Source: CAYQPF01 sp964419225
GTDB taxonomy: Bacteria; Cloacimonadota; Cloacimonadia; Cloacimonadales; CAYQPF01
DNA length: 14,516 nucleotides
Reading direction: 5' to 3'
Assembly: GCA_964419225.1 (NCBI GenBank)
Contig: CAYQPF010000132.1
Span: forward strand, 1 to 14,516
Within the stretch, counting starts at the first letter, position 1, and each line of letters starts with the position of its first letter. This document shows, in pieces, positions 7,352 to 13,218 of the stretch. The translations under genes were made by a program, and so were the position numbers. The notes under the pieces are model-generated. The model was not told the DNA's origin and ran no database searches. It worked only from the letters and a program-made list of their open reading frames with translations.

Positions 7352-8292
7352 TTAGGTGCAATGCAATAAAAGAGAAAAGAATATGTCAATAAACGAAGAA
7401 CATCCTGTAATGATTACTCCAAAAGAAAATCTAAGTCTTTGGAGGTATATGGATATCCCATCATTTTTATCTTTATTAACTAGTAATTCATTAACATTTG
7501 TAAGAGCCGATTTATTTGAAGATAAATACGAAGGGAAACTTCCCAGACCAACAGCTGCACTAATTGACCATCAAATGAATTTGCAGATAAATAATGGAGA
7601 AGTTAAACCAATGTGTCGAAAATTCTCAGAAATATTAGATAGGGATAATAAAAACATATTTTTAAATTGTTGGTGCAAGGCGAATCATGAAATGGTTCAT
7701 ATGTGGAAAATTTATTCTAAAGAAAATGGTATCGCGATTGAAACAACATATGAGCGGTTGAAAAATTCAATTGTTTCAACTGAAGCTGTGTATCCTACCG
7801 AGATTCAGTATTTAGATTATAAGCGTGATATCGTAGATTGGAAATCTAATGGATTGACAGCTTTTACAATAAAAAGAAAAGAGTATCAATCTGAAAATGA
7901 ATTTAGGTTACTCATAGCATATCCAAGAATTCTTGAAGACCAGTTAAAGAACTTTAAGACTCATGAACAAATAAATCCTGTGAGAGAAAAACTATATTCT
8001 GAGACTCCAGTAATACATTGTAAAGTAAATATCTCGGATTTAATTACAAGGATTTATATATCTCCATATGCACCAAAGTGGTATTTTGAGGTAATTAAAA
8101 ATGTCTCTTTTAAGTGTGGTTTAAAGAATATTGAGATAATCCAATCAGATTTGTAAAAAAAGCAAAGCACCTAACAATGTATAAAAATAATAGCCGAGAT
8201 AGTAGTGCTTTCAAGGGCTTTAGCCCGCTTCAACATTCTTGTAAATTGACAGGAAAGTGTCACGCAGTCGGCTACTATTCTTATACTCACCG
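7352..8292 (+). mobile_element. Integron-like gene cassette 1 (DUF2971 gene plus attC-like site)
   Basis: Boundaries follow the integron rule of recombination between G and TT in GTTRRRY. The left boundary is GTTAGGT at 7351-7357, a perfect match to GTTRRRY; the right is GTTATGC at 8292-8298. The first nine bases, GTTAGGTGC (7351-7359), are the exact reverse complement of GCACCTAAC (8167-8175), which opens the cassette's own attC-like site; extended to 14 bases, 12 match. One promoterless-looking gene fills the unit and ends 10 bp before the site, the normal cassette economy. Inference, strongly supported by structure; no integrase is in view. Confidence 0.65.
7383..8156 (+). CDS. DUF2971-type protein of unknown function
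   Basis: This 257-residue cytoplasmic protein looks like the DUF2971 family (PF11185), which has no settled biochemical role and is common in accessory and defence-rich regions. Seen here: the N-terminal LWRYMDIPSF (residues 19-28) and TFVRADLFEDKYEG, the central NCWCKANHEMVHMWKIYS (95-112), GIAIETTYE, the IKRKEYQSENEFRLLI segment near 163-178, and a C-terminal ITRIYISPYAPKW. There is no signal peptide or membrane segment. The start is the ATG at 7383, preceded by a purine-rich stretch; a GTG at 7356 in the same frame lies inside the recombination core and is unlikely to be used. It is the sole gene of cassette 1. No promoter of the phylum type is evident. Confidence 0.72.
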   Translation: MSINEEHPVMITPKENLSLWRYMDIPSFLSLLTSNSLTFVRADLFEDKYEGKLPRPTAALIDHQMNLQINNGEVKPMCRKFSEILDRDNKNIFLNCWCKANHEMVHMWKIYSKENGIAIETTYERLKNSIVSTEAVYPTEIQYLDYKRDIVDWKSNGLTAFTIKRKEYQSENEFRLLIAYPRILEDQLKNFKTHEQINPVREKLYSETPVIHCKVNISDLITRIYISPYAPKWYFEVIKNVSFKCGLKNIEIIQSDL

Positions 8293-8298
8293 TTATGC
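8169..8298 (+). repeat. attC-like recombination site 1 (130 bp imperfect palindrome)
   Basis: It opens with ACCTAAC (8169-8175, RYYYAAC) and closes with GTTATGC (8292-8298, close to GTTRRRY). The 18-base arm at 8180-8197 pairs with 8268-8285 at 16 positions; the two misfits (A8185/C8280, A8190/C8275) are G-T wobbles on the bottom strand only. Outside it AATG pairs with the CACC at 8288-8291 after a two-base bulge, again with bottom-strand wobbles only. The apical part holds a small hairpin GGGCT-TT-AGCCC (8215-8226) and TTGACAGGAAAGT (8246-8258), shared with site 2. It lies 12 bp after the DUF2971 stop codon. Confidence 0.7.
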
Positions 8299-9269
8299 AC
8301 AACTTTAACAAAAGACACAGCTTACTGAGATGACAGAAGAACAAATATTAATAGCTATATCGAAGTCAGGATATTTATTTGAATCAGAAATTTCAAAATT
8401 TCTTGCTGACAATGGTTTTTTTGTAGAGTCCAATGTGATTTTTCAAGACCCGATAACAGGAAAAAACAGAGAAATAGATATTGTTGCTGAAACATATAAC
8501 GACTTTTCAACTGGGGATTTTGATAGGGTAAGTTGTAAAATTTGTTACTATTTTGAACTGAAGAACAATGACTTCCCTCTTGTTCTAATGACAAAACTGC
8601 AATTTAACCCAAACACACCTGATGATATATTTAAAGAGATTTTGACTGTACCTTCAGGAATTGATTATGATTCCTATTCATTGTTTACAGAACAGCTTTA
8701 CGACCCTAATCAGAATTTTTATACTCAATATTGCTCATTTACCAAGAAGAAAGACAATGAAATAATGGCATCGCATCCAGAAGAGTTATATTCAAGTTTA
8801 TCAAAACTTTGCTGGTATTGCGAAAAAAGGACAATTGAAACAAACCAATTATTTGAGGAAATGACAAATGAATATTTCAGGCATTGGTTAAATGTTCCAG
8901 TTTTATTAATGAATAATGACTTATATGAACTGACTGTTGGTGAAGGGAACCCAAAATTAGAGAAGGTAAAATATTCAAGACTTTTATTAAATTTTCATTT
9001 TAATGATAGACCAACATCAGCTGTGATTTACGTTGTGACTAAAGACTATTTAAACGATTGGCTTTCTGAAATGGATAAACTCGAAACAAAAGTTAGAGCA
9101 AGAATGAAAGAAAGTAAAGTAAAACAGACAAAATAAAAAGCTGTGCATAACAAGCGGTATAAAACATTGGGGATTAAGTGGTTATTCGAGCGTTCCTCCC
9201 TGCATCAAGTTCGGTGTAACTTGACAGGAAAGTCACCCGCAATCCCCAACCGTTTCATACCGCCAAACG
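8293..9269 (+). mobile_element. Integron-like gene cassette 2 (predicted nuclease gene plus attC-like site)
   Basis: Bounded by the GTT at 8292 and the GTT at 9269. The first 15 bases from 8292 (GTTATGCACAACTTT) and the 15 bases at 9137-9151 (AAAGCTGTGCATAAC) are reverse complements at 14 of 15 positions. So the open end of this cassette pairs with its own attC rather than with the next cassette, where only TAAC/GTTA is retained. This is what a circular excised cassette requires. It holds one gene, 8330-9136, ending immediately before the pairing region. Confidence 0.68.
8330..9136 (+). CDS. Predicted PD-(D/E)xK superfamily nuclease, uncharacterised
   Basis: I do not recognise a named family for this 268-residue protein, but the N-terminal 80 residues look like the restriction-endonuclease fold: GYLFESEISKFLADNGFFV (a helix with Glu18/Glu20), then the beta-strand REIDIVAE with Asp50, then YYFELKNN with Glu76 and Lys78, together forming E...D...ExK, the metal-binding catalytic pattern. 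The rest, residues 85-268, is alpha/beta without recognised motifs and ends in a lysine-rich tail. No signal peptide or membrane helix is evident. The gene sits alone in cassette 2; the start ATG at 8330 is 30 bp inside the cassette. A DNA- or RNA-cleaving defence protein is a reasonable guess, since orphan nucleases of this kind are frequent in such arrays, but no target can be assigned. Confidence 0.6.
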   Translation: MTEEQILIAISKSGYLFESEISKFLADNGFFVESNVIFQDPITGKNREIDIVAETYNDFSTGDFDRVSCKICYYFELKNNDFPLVLMTKLQFNPNTPDDIFKEILTVPSGIDYDSYSLFTEQLYDPNQNFYTQYCSFTKKKDNEIMASHPEELYSSLSKLCWYCEKRTIETNQLFEEMTNEYFRHWLNVPVLLMNNDLYELTVGEGNPKLEKVKYSRLLLNFHFNDRPTSAVIYVVTKDYLNDWLSEMDKLETKVRARMKESKVKQTK

Positions 9270-9275
9270 TTAGCG
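9145..9275 (+). repeat. attC-like recombination site 2 (131 bp imperfect palindrome)
   Basis: It opens with GCATAAC (9145-9151, close to RYYYAAC) and closes with GTTAGCG (9269-9275). GCGGTATAAAAC (9154-9165) pairs with 9252-9263 at 11 of 12 positions, and TTGGGGATT (9167-9175) with 9241-9249 perfectly. The single stem misfit (A9161/C9256) is a G-T wobble on the bottom strand only. Unpaired bases lie between core box and stem and between the two stem parts, as in attC sites. The loop carries TTGACAGGAAAGT (9221-9233), identical to site 1, although the arms of the two sites differ in sequence. It begins 8 bp after the nuclease stop codon. Confidence 0.72.
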
Positions 9276-9323
9276 GCCATGTTTTGACATAAATATTTTA
9301 ATGAACATAAGATTTAAAGAGGA

Positions 9324-9339
9324 TATCGCAAAATGCGAC
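9324..9339 (+). promoter_or_regulatory. Inverted repeat in ORF6N leader, near copy of a site inside the gene
   Basis: TATCGCAAAATGCGAC (9324-9339) contains the palindrome TCGCA-N3-TGCGA and lies 20 bp upstream of the ORF6N start. The coding sequence carries TATCGCAAATTGCGAC (9563-9578), 15 of 16 bases the same, and similarity continues on both sides. It could be an operator for the DNA-binding protein it precedes, or a scrap of a related gene. An ATG at 9301 opens a 25-codon frame through it. Confidence 0.3.
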
Positions 9340-9359
9340 AACATTAAGCACATTAACAT

Positions 9360-9875
9360 ATGGCAAATAAAAATTTAATTCCAGTTGAGAAGATTGATCG
9401 ATCTATTCTTGTTATTAGAGGATATAGGATAATGCTTGATAGAGATTTAGCTGATATTTATGGAGTTAAAACGAGCAGATTAAATGAACAGGTCAAACGT
9501 AACATAGATCGCTTCCCAGAAGATTTTAGGTTTCAGCTAACAGACCAAGAGAAAGAAGATGTTATCGCAAATTGCGACCACTTAGACAAACTTAAATTTT
9601 CGCGGACAAATCCTTACGCATTTACAGAACACGGAACGATAATGTTGGCAAGTGTACTGAATACATCTACTGCCATTGAAACAAGTGTCTTAATAGTAAG
9701 AGCATTTGTAAAATTACGAGAACTTCTCTCTACACATAAAGATTTGGAAAAGAAAATATTGGAACTGGAATCAAAATATGACGAAAAATTTCATTTGATA
9801 TTTAATGCAATAAAAGAGTTAATGCAACAAAAAACGATTGACGAAAACAGACCAAGAATTGGTTATAAAATATAA
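9360..9875 (+). CDS. ORF6N-domain protein (phage antirepressor-like DNA-binding protein)
   Basis: The 171 residues match the ORF6N domain family (PF10543), related to Bro-N/KilA-N modules of phage antirepressors. Seen: RSILVIRGYRIMLDRDLADIYGV near the N-terminus (residues 14-36), TSRLNEQVKRNIDRFPEDFRFQLT (38-61), and the highly typical NPYAFTEHGTIMLASVLNTS (86-105). Residues 115-150 form a predicted coiled coil rich in K, E and L, probably for dimerisation. Such proteins are presumed cytoplasmic DNA binders; no target is known here. It starts 85 bp inside the unit that begins after attC-like site 2. No attC-like site follows it directly. The upstream palindrome at 9324-9339 may be its operator. 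Confidence 0.82.
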   Translation: MANKNLIPVEKIDRSILVIRGYRIMLDRDLADIYGVKTSRLNEQVKRNIDRFPEDFRFQLTDQEKEDVIANCDHLDKLKFSRTNPYAFTEHGTIMLASVLNTSTAIETSVLIVRAFVKLRELLSTHKDLEKKILELESKYDEKFHLIFNAIKELMQQKTIDENRPRIGYKI

Positions 9876-9921
9876 TATTAATACATACACAGTCGCTAGC
9901 ATGCGTCAAAATACATGTATA

Positions 9922-10536
9922 ATGAAATCATATCTCTTTACTCTGGTTCTAATTCTTGTCGCTACATTCGTTTGTGGGCAAGAATCAAAAGGAATTTATA
10001 TATTATCCGAAGAAACTATCAATAATTCGGATATTTTAAGGCTTCTTAATTTTGAGAGGATTGATTTTATAAAGCTAAGTTTTAAAGGAAGTGGTCTCGC
10101 AAATAAAAGTTACCATTTAACAGTAAAAGAAATCTGGGATGGAGTGATTAAATCGGAATCAGACATCATTAATTCTGCAAAATCCCCCATAAAGGAATAT
10201 AAATATGTGAATGACTCGGTTCTTTCAATAGATATTATTGCAAAACCGATAATGGATAAGAAGATAAAAATGAGCTTTAAATTCCCGGGAGTGATTATTG
10301 AGAAGAAATTTGATGGAATTAATTCTGACAACTATAGTTTGAGGAATTTGTCAGATAATGAATTATTTAAAGCGATCATTGGGGAGAAATTTTATTTGCT
10401 TGCATATATATTGCCATACGAGAAAAATGGAGTTTTATCATGGTGTGCTGTTGAGAATAGTGGTGAAAACGTTCTAAATTGGGGGAAGGAATTTTGTATA
10501 AAACACTATCTTGTTTTTGAGATGAAATTTGAATAA
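9922..10536 (+). CDS. Exported protein of unknown function
   Basis: I do not recognise a family for this 204-residue protein. From the ATG at 9922 it begins MKSYLFTLVLILVATFVCGQ, a clear signal peptide with probable cleavage after CG and before QES, as is common in this phylum; the single cysteine does not make a convincing lipobox. The mature part has alternating beta-rich segments, no transmembrane helix and two cysteines near the C-terminus (in WCAVE and EFCIK). In-frame starts exist upstream (ATG at 9901, TTG at 9838 inside ORF6N), but only the 9922 start puts the signal sequence at the N-terminus. It follows the ORF6N gene by 46 bp in the same direction; a shared transcript is possible. 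Confidence 0.6.
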   Translation: MKSYLFTLVLILVATFVCGQESKGIYILSEETINNSDILRLLNFERIDFIKLSFKGSGLANKSYHLTVKEIWDGVIKSESDIINSAKSPIKEYKYVNDSVLSIDIIAKPIMDKKIKMSFKFPGVIIEKKFDGINSDNYSLRNLSDNELFKAIIGEKFYLLAYILPYEKNGVLSWCAVENSGENVLNWGKEFCIKHYLVFEMKFE

Positions 10537-10542
10537 AGCTAT

Positions 10543-10585
10543 TGCTAATAAAGGCTATATGCTATAAACTGCACATTGCCCGAAA
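10543..10585 (+). other. Possible degenerate left half of an attC-like site
   Basis: Just behind the stop of the exported-protein gene, TGCTAATAAAGGC, then GCTATAAAC and CATTGCCCG, follow the same order as the left arm of site 2 (TGCATAACAAGCGG, GTATAAAAC, CATTGGGG) with two small insertions. No matching right arm is found before the next gene. If real, it would mark a decayed cassette border. Weak evidence. Confidence 0.2.
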
Positions 10586-10633
10586 CCGCTATCGATTTTT
10601 AATTTTTAGAACAACTTTGTTAAAACATTTATT

Positions 10634-11617
10634 ATGAGCGAATCCCAAATTCAGATTTACAATTCTAATGATGGAAATACTGAGATCGAGGTAAAACTTG
10701 AAAATGATACTGTTTGGTTAAGTTTGGCTCAATTAACGGATTTATACCTAAGGGACAAATCTGTTATTTCCCGACACATAACTAACATCTTTAAAAAAGG
10801 GGAATTAGATATAAATTCAGTAGTTGCAAAAAATGCAACAACTGCTGCTGATGGTAAAACATATCAAGTAGACTATTATAATCTCGATGTTATAATATCA
10901 GTAGGTTATCGGGTAAATTCAATAAGAGGTACACAATTCAGAATCTGGGCAAATAAAATCCTAAAGGAGTATCTTATTAAGGGATATTCTATTAATGAAA
11001 AGGCTCTAAGACAACAAAATCTGCAATTGCAAGAACTTCAAAAAACAATTAAAATTTTAAGTTCTGCAGTTCAGAGCAAAGAGTTAACTACCGACGAGAG
11101 CAAAGGTTTATTAAGCATTATCTCTGACTACTCTTATGCTCTGGATATATTGGATCAGTATGATTATCAGTCTCTGACAATTACTGACACCTCCGGTAAA
11201 GATATTTATAGGATCTCATATACAGAGGCGATTGATCAGATAAACCTGGTCAGAAAAGCATATGGCAACAGCGAACTTTTTGGCAGGGAAAAAGACGAGT
11301 CGTTTAAGAGTTCTATTTCAACTATCTATCAAACATTTGACGGGAAAGATCTATATCCAAGCATAGAAGAGAAGGCTGCTCATTTACTCTATTTCATCAC
11401 GAAGAATCACTCTTTTTCGGACGGTAACAAAAGAATTGCAGCATTTATGTTCCTGTATTTTCTCTCAAAGAATGGTGTTTTATATGATAAATATGGTAGT
11501 AAACGAATTGCTGACAATACTTTAGTTGCCTTGACACTGATGATAGCTGTCAGCAAACAGGAAGAAATGGGTATTATGATAAAAGTCATTGTAAATTTGA
11601 TAAATACTAAAAATTAA
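10634..11617 (+). CDS. RhuM family protein with C-terminal Fic/Doc domain
   Basis: The 327 residues show the known two-part layout of RhuM/Fic proteins. Residues 1-115: virulence RhuM domain (IQIYNSNDGNTEIEVKLEND, VWLSLAQLTDLYLRDKSVI, then KGELDINSVVAKNATTAADG and FRIWANKILKEYLIKGYS). A coiled coil follows at about 124-150. Residues 200-320 are a Fic fold with motif HSFSDGNKR: His259 catalytic, Phe261, Asp263, Asn265, Lys266, Arg267. The DGNKR form is nearer to Doc (HxFxDANKR) than to classic AMPylating Fic (HPFxxGNGR), so the transferred group may be phosphate or a nucleotide; this cannot be decided by eye. No Phd-like antitoxin gene adjoins, so the protein may be self-controlled by its own N-terminal part. 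Cytoplasmic. Its leader begins after the possible degenerate site at 10543. Confidence 0.87.
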   Translation: MSESQIQIYNSNDGNTEIEVKLENDTVWLSLAQLTDLYLRDKSVISRHITNIFKKGELDINSVVAKNATTAADGKTYQVDYYNLDVIISVGYRVNSIRGTQFRIWANKILKEYLIKGYSINEKALRQQNLQLQELQKTIKILSSAVQSKELTTDESKGLLSIISDYSYALDILDQYDYQSLTITDTSGKDIYRISYTEAIDQINLVRKAYGNSELFGREKDESFKSSISTIYQTFDGKDLYPSIEEKAAHLLYFITKNHSFSDGNKRIAAFMFLYFLSKNGVLYDKYGSKRIADNTLVALTLMIAVSKQEEMGIMIKVIVNLINTKN

Positions 11618-11649
11618 CACACGATAATAGTAATAGTTATAGAATAATA

Positions 11650-12747
11650 ATGAGAAAAATCATAATCCTAGCCCTAATAACGTTGACAAATATTTCGTTT
11701 AGTCAAGTTTCATTTTGTCAAGTTAAGAAAGAAATATCGTTTAAAATAACAGGAACAATTGTCTGTAATTCAACATTAACGAAAGAAATTATACTTATCA
11801 CTCAGACAAAAGAGATTCAGGACACAGCAAAGGTATCAGCCAATAATTTCGAGTTTATCGGAAAAGTATCTGAACCTACAAATGCCGCAATTATTGTAAA
11901 TGGGAAAATGATTAAATTTCCGCTTGTCAATGATGAAATTGAAATAAAAATTTTAAATACAGATAATAATGAATTTGAAATCCAGTTTAAAAATTCACAA
12001 GTGAATAACAATCTTCAGGCATACTATAAAAAGGAATCCAAAGAATATATCGACAAATACAAATTATTTGAAGAACAAATAGTAAGATGTGTAAATGATG
12101 ACATTAAATTAGAGAAACAGCTTTCTGAAGATAGTCTTGCTATTAACTTTGTTCAGCTACTGGTTCGTAAATATAAAACCGCGCCTGACAAATCGGGATT
12201 GTCAATTATTTTAAGTGATTTAACAGGTCTATTTGGGACAAGAAATCATCCTGCAGAAATTGAAAAATTGTTTAAACTGCTTCCAATTAATGAGCAAAAC
12301 GGTTTTTATGGAACTGAAATCAAAACCTTTCTTGAACGATCAAGCAAAATATTGATGGGGCAAAAAATTGATTTTGAATTTATTGACATAAACCAAAAGT
12401 CATATAGTATAAATGAATTTAAAGGTAAACTAGTACTTTTAGAATTTTGGGCCACTTGGTGTGGCCCTTGCATTTCTCAAATACCATTTCTAAAGCAGGT
12501 TTCTAAGAAGAAAGATAAAATTCAGTTAATATCAATATCAATTGACACCGATTTAAGTAAATGGAGAGATAAAATTGTAGCCTTAGAAATGGATTGGATA
12601 AACATACACTGCAGACAAGAAGATAATGACTTACAAGAGAATTTCTTTATTACAGGTGTTCCTTATAACATTCTGATTTCCAAAAACGGAGAAATCCTAA
12701 GAAAAAATATTACCATGGCTGAATTATTAGAACTTCTAAATCAATAA
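11650..12747 (+). CDS. TlpA-like thioredoxin-fold protein with N-terminal DUF4369-like domain, exported
   Basis: A 365-residue periplasmic disulfide oxidoreductase of a type abundant in Bacteroidota. Signal peptide: MRKIIILALITLTNISFSQ. Residues about 28-125 resemble DUF4369 (beta-rich, KITGTIVCNST and the VSEPTNAAIIVNGK segment). The C-terminal third, from about 232, is a TlpA/AhpC-TSA thioredoxin domain: KLVLLEFWATWCGPC with active-site Cys271 and Cys274, and the cis-proline Pro338 in TGVPYNILI. The redox motif is intact, so it should be active in reducing or exchanging disulfides. The start ATG lies 32 bp after the RhuM-Fic stop, and a membrane-protein gene follows 25 bp downstream; the latter two genes may form one transcript. 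Its substrate is unknown. Confidence 0.88.
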   Translation: MRKIIILALITLTNISFSQVSFCQVKKEISFKITGTIVCNSTLTKEIILITQTKEIQDTAKVSANNFEFIGKVSEPTNAAIIVNGKMIKFPLVNDEIEIKILNTDNNEFEIQFKNSQVNNNLQAYYKKESKEYIDKYKLFEEQIVRCVNDDIKLEKQLSEDSLAINFVQLLVRKYKTAPDKSGLSIILSDLTGLFGTRNHPAEIEKLFKLLPINEQNGFYGTEIKTFLERSSKILMGQKIDFEFIDINQKSYSINEFKGKLVLLEFWATWCGPCISQIPFLKQVSKKKDKIQLISISIDTDLSKWRDKIVALEMDWINIHCRQEDNDLQENFFITGVPYNILISKNGEILRKNITMAELLELLNQ

Positions 12748-12772
12748 TTTAAAGTCCGCCTCAAATAATAAT

Positions 12773-13141
12773 ATGAAAATGTTAAACTTAAAGAAAATTT
12801 TCAGACTCTATTTACCTTCGGTTGTATTTTTCGGATTTTTCACTACTCATGCATTGGCATCAAGTATGCCTTTAATAAACATAATAGCCGGCAGTATAGT
12901 TTTACTAATCATAGTGAATTTATTTCTCCAGAATATACTTTTAAGTAGAATTCTCGGGACAATTTTTCTTATAGGCTCATTTTATATGATATTGGCATTG
13001 CTCGATGATATTATTGATGGAGAAGCAACAATAGGATACCTCTTTGGATTCTTTATGATTCTATTCAGTATTGCGATGTCGGTATTACTAATTATAGGAT
13101 ATAATAAGCAACAACAAGAAGAGATCATAGGACAGTCATAA
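12773..13141 (+). CDS. Small integral membrane protein of unknown function
   Basis: I do not recognise a family. The 122 residues are strongly hydrophobic, with four likely membrane segments at about 12-30, 34-53, 58-77 and 87-110; the first ends in ALASS and could instead be a cleaved signal peptide. A short charged loop (DDIIDGEAT) joins segments three and four, and the C-terminal tail (NKQQQEEIIGQS) is hydrophilic. Translation could start at 12773 or at the ATG two codons later. It follows the TlpA-like gene by 25 bp. Its stop codon TAA (13139-13141) is part of the opening box of attC-like site 3, so the gene ends exactly where the recombination-type palindrome begins. Confidence 0.6.
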   Translation: MKMLNLKKIFRLYLPSVVFFGFFTTHALASSMPLINIIAGSIVLLIIVNLFLQNILLSRILGTIFLIGSFYMILALLDDIIDGEATIGYLFGFFMILFSIAMSVLLIIGYNKQQQEEIIGQS

Positions 13142-13194
13142 CAGCAGCCTGCTTTCACGCTATCGCGCAAACTGCAAGCCGCCGTCCGTTATAA
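13136..13194 (+). repeat. attC-like recombination site 3 (short form, 59 bp)
   Basis: It opens with TCATAAC (13136-13142) and closes with GTTATAA (13188-13194). TAAC pairs with GTTA, and AGCAGCCTGC (13143-13152) pairs with GCAAGCCGCC (13174-13183) at 7 of 10 positions. All three misfits are G-T wobbles on the bottom strand and A-C clashes on the top strand. Four unpaired bases (GTCC, 13184-13187) sit next to the right core box. The length is that of the shortest classical attC sites. It lacks the TTGACAGGAAAGT loop of sites 1 and 2, so it is less certain. Confidence 0.42.
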
Positions 13195-13218
13195 CTTAAC
13201 AATTATAAAACAAAAATT

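Noticed and set aside
8157..9300. Palindromes read as rho-independent terminators or a CRISPR array
   Set aside because: The stems are separated by about 70-base loops without a T tract, there are only three dissimilar copies, and there are no regular spacers.
9891..9906. CAGTCGCTAGC as the opening attC box of the third cassette
   Set aside because: It resembles the complement of the cassette start at 9269, but there is no stem, loop block or GTT closing box before the exported-protein gene.
11612..11642. TTAAC...GTTATAG between the RhuM-Fic and TlpA-like genes as a mini attC
   Set aside because: Only the four outer bases pair; no stem is present.
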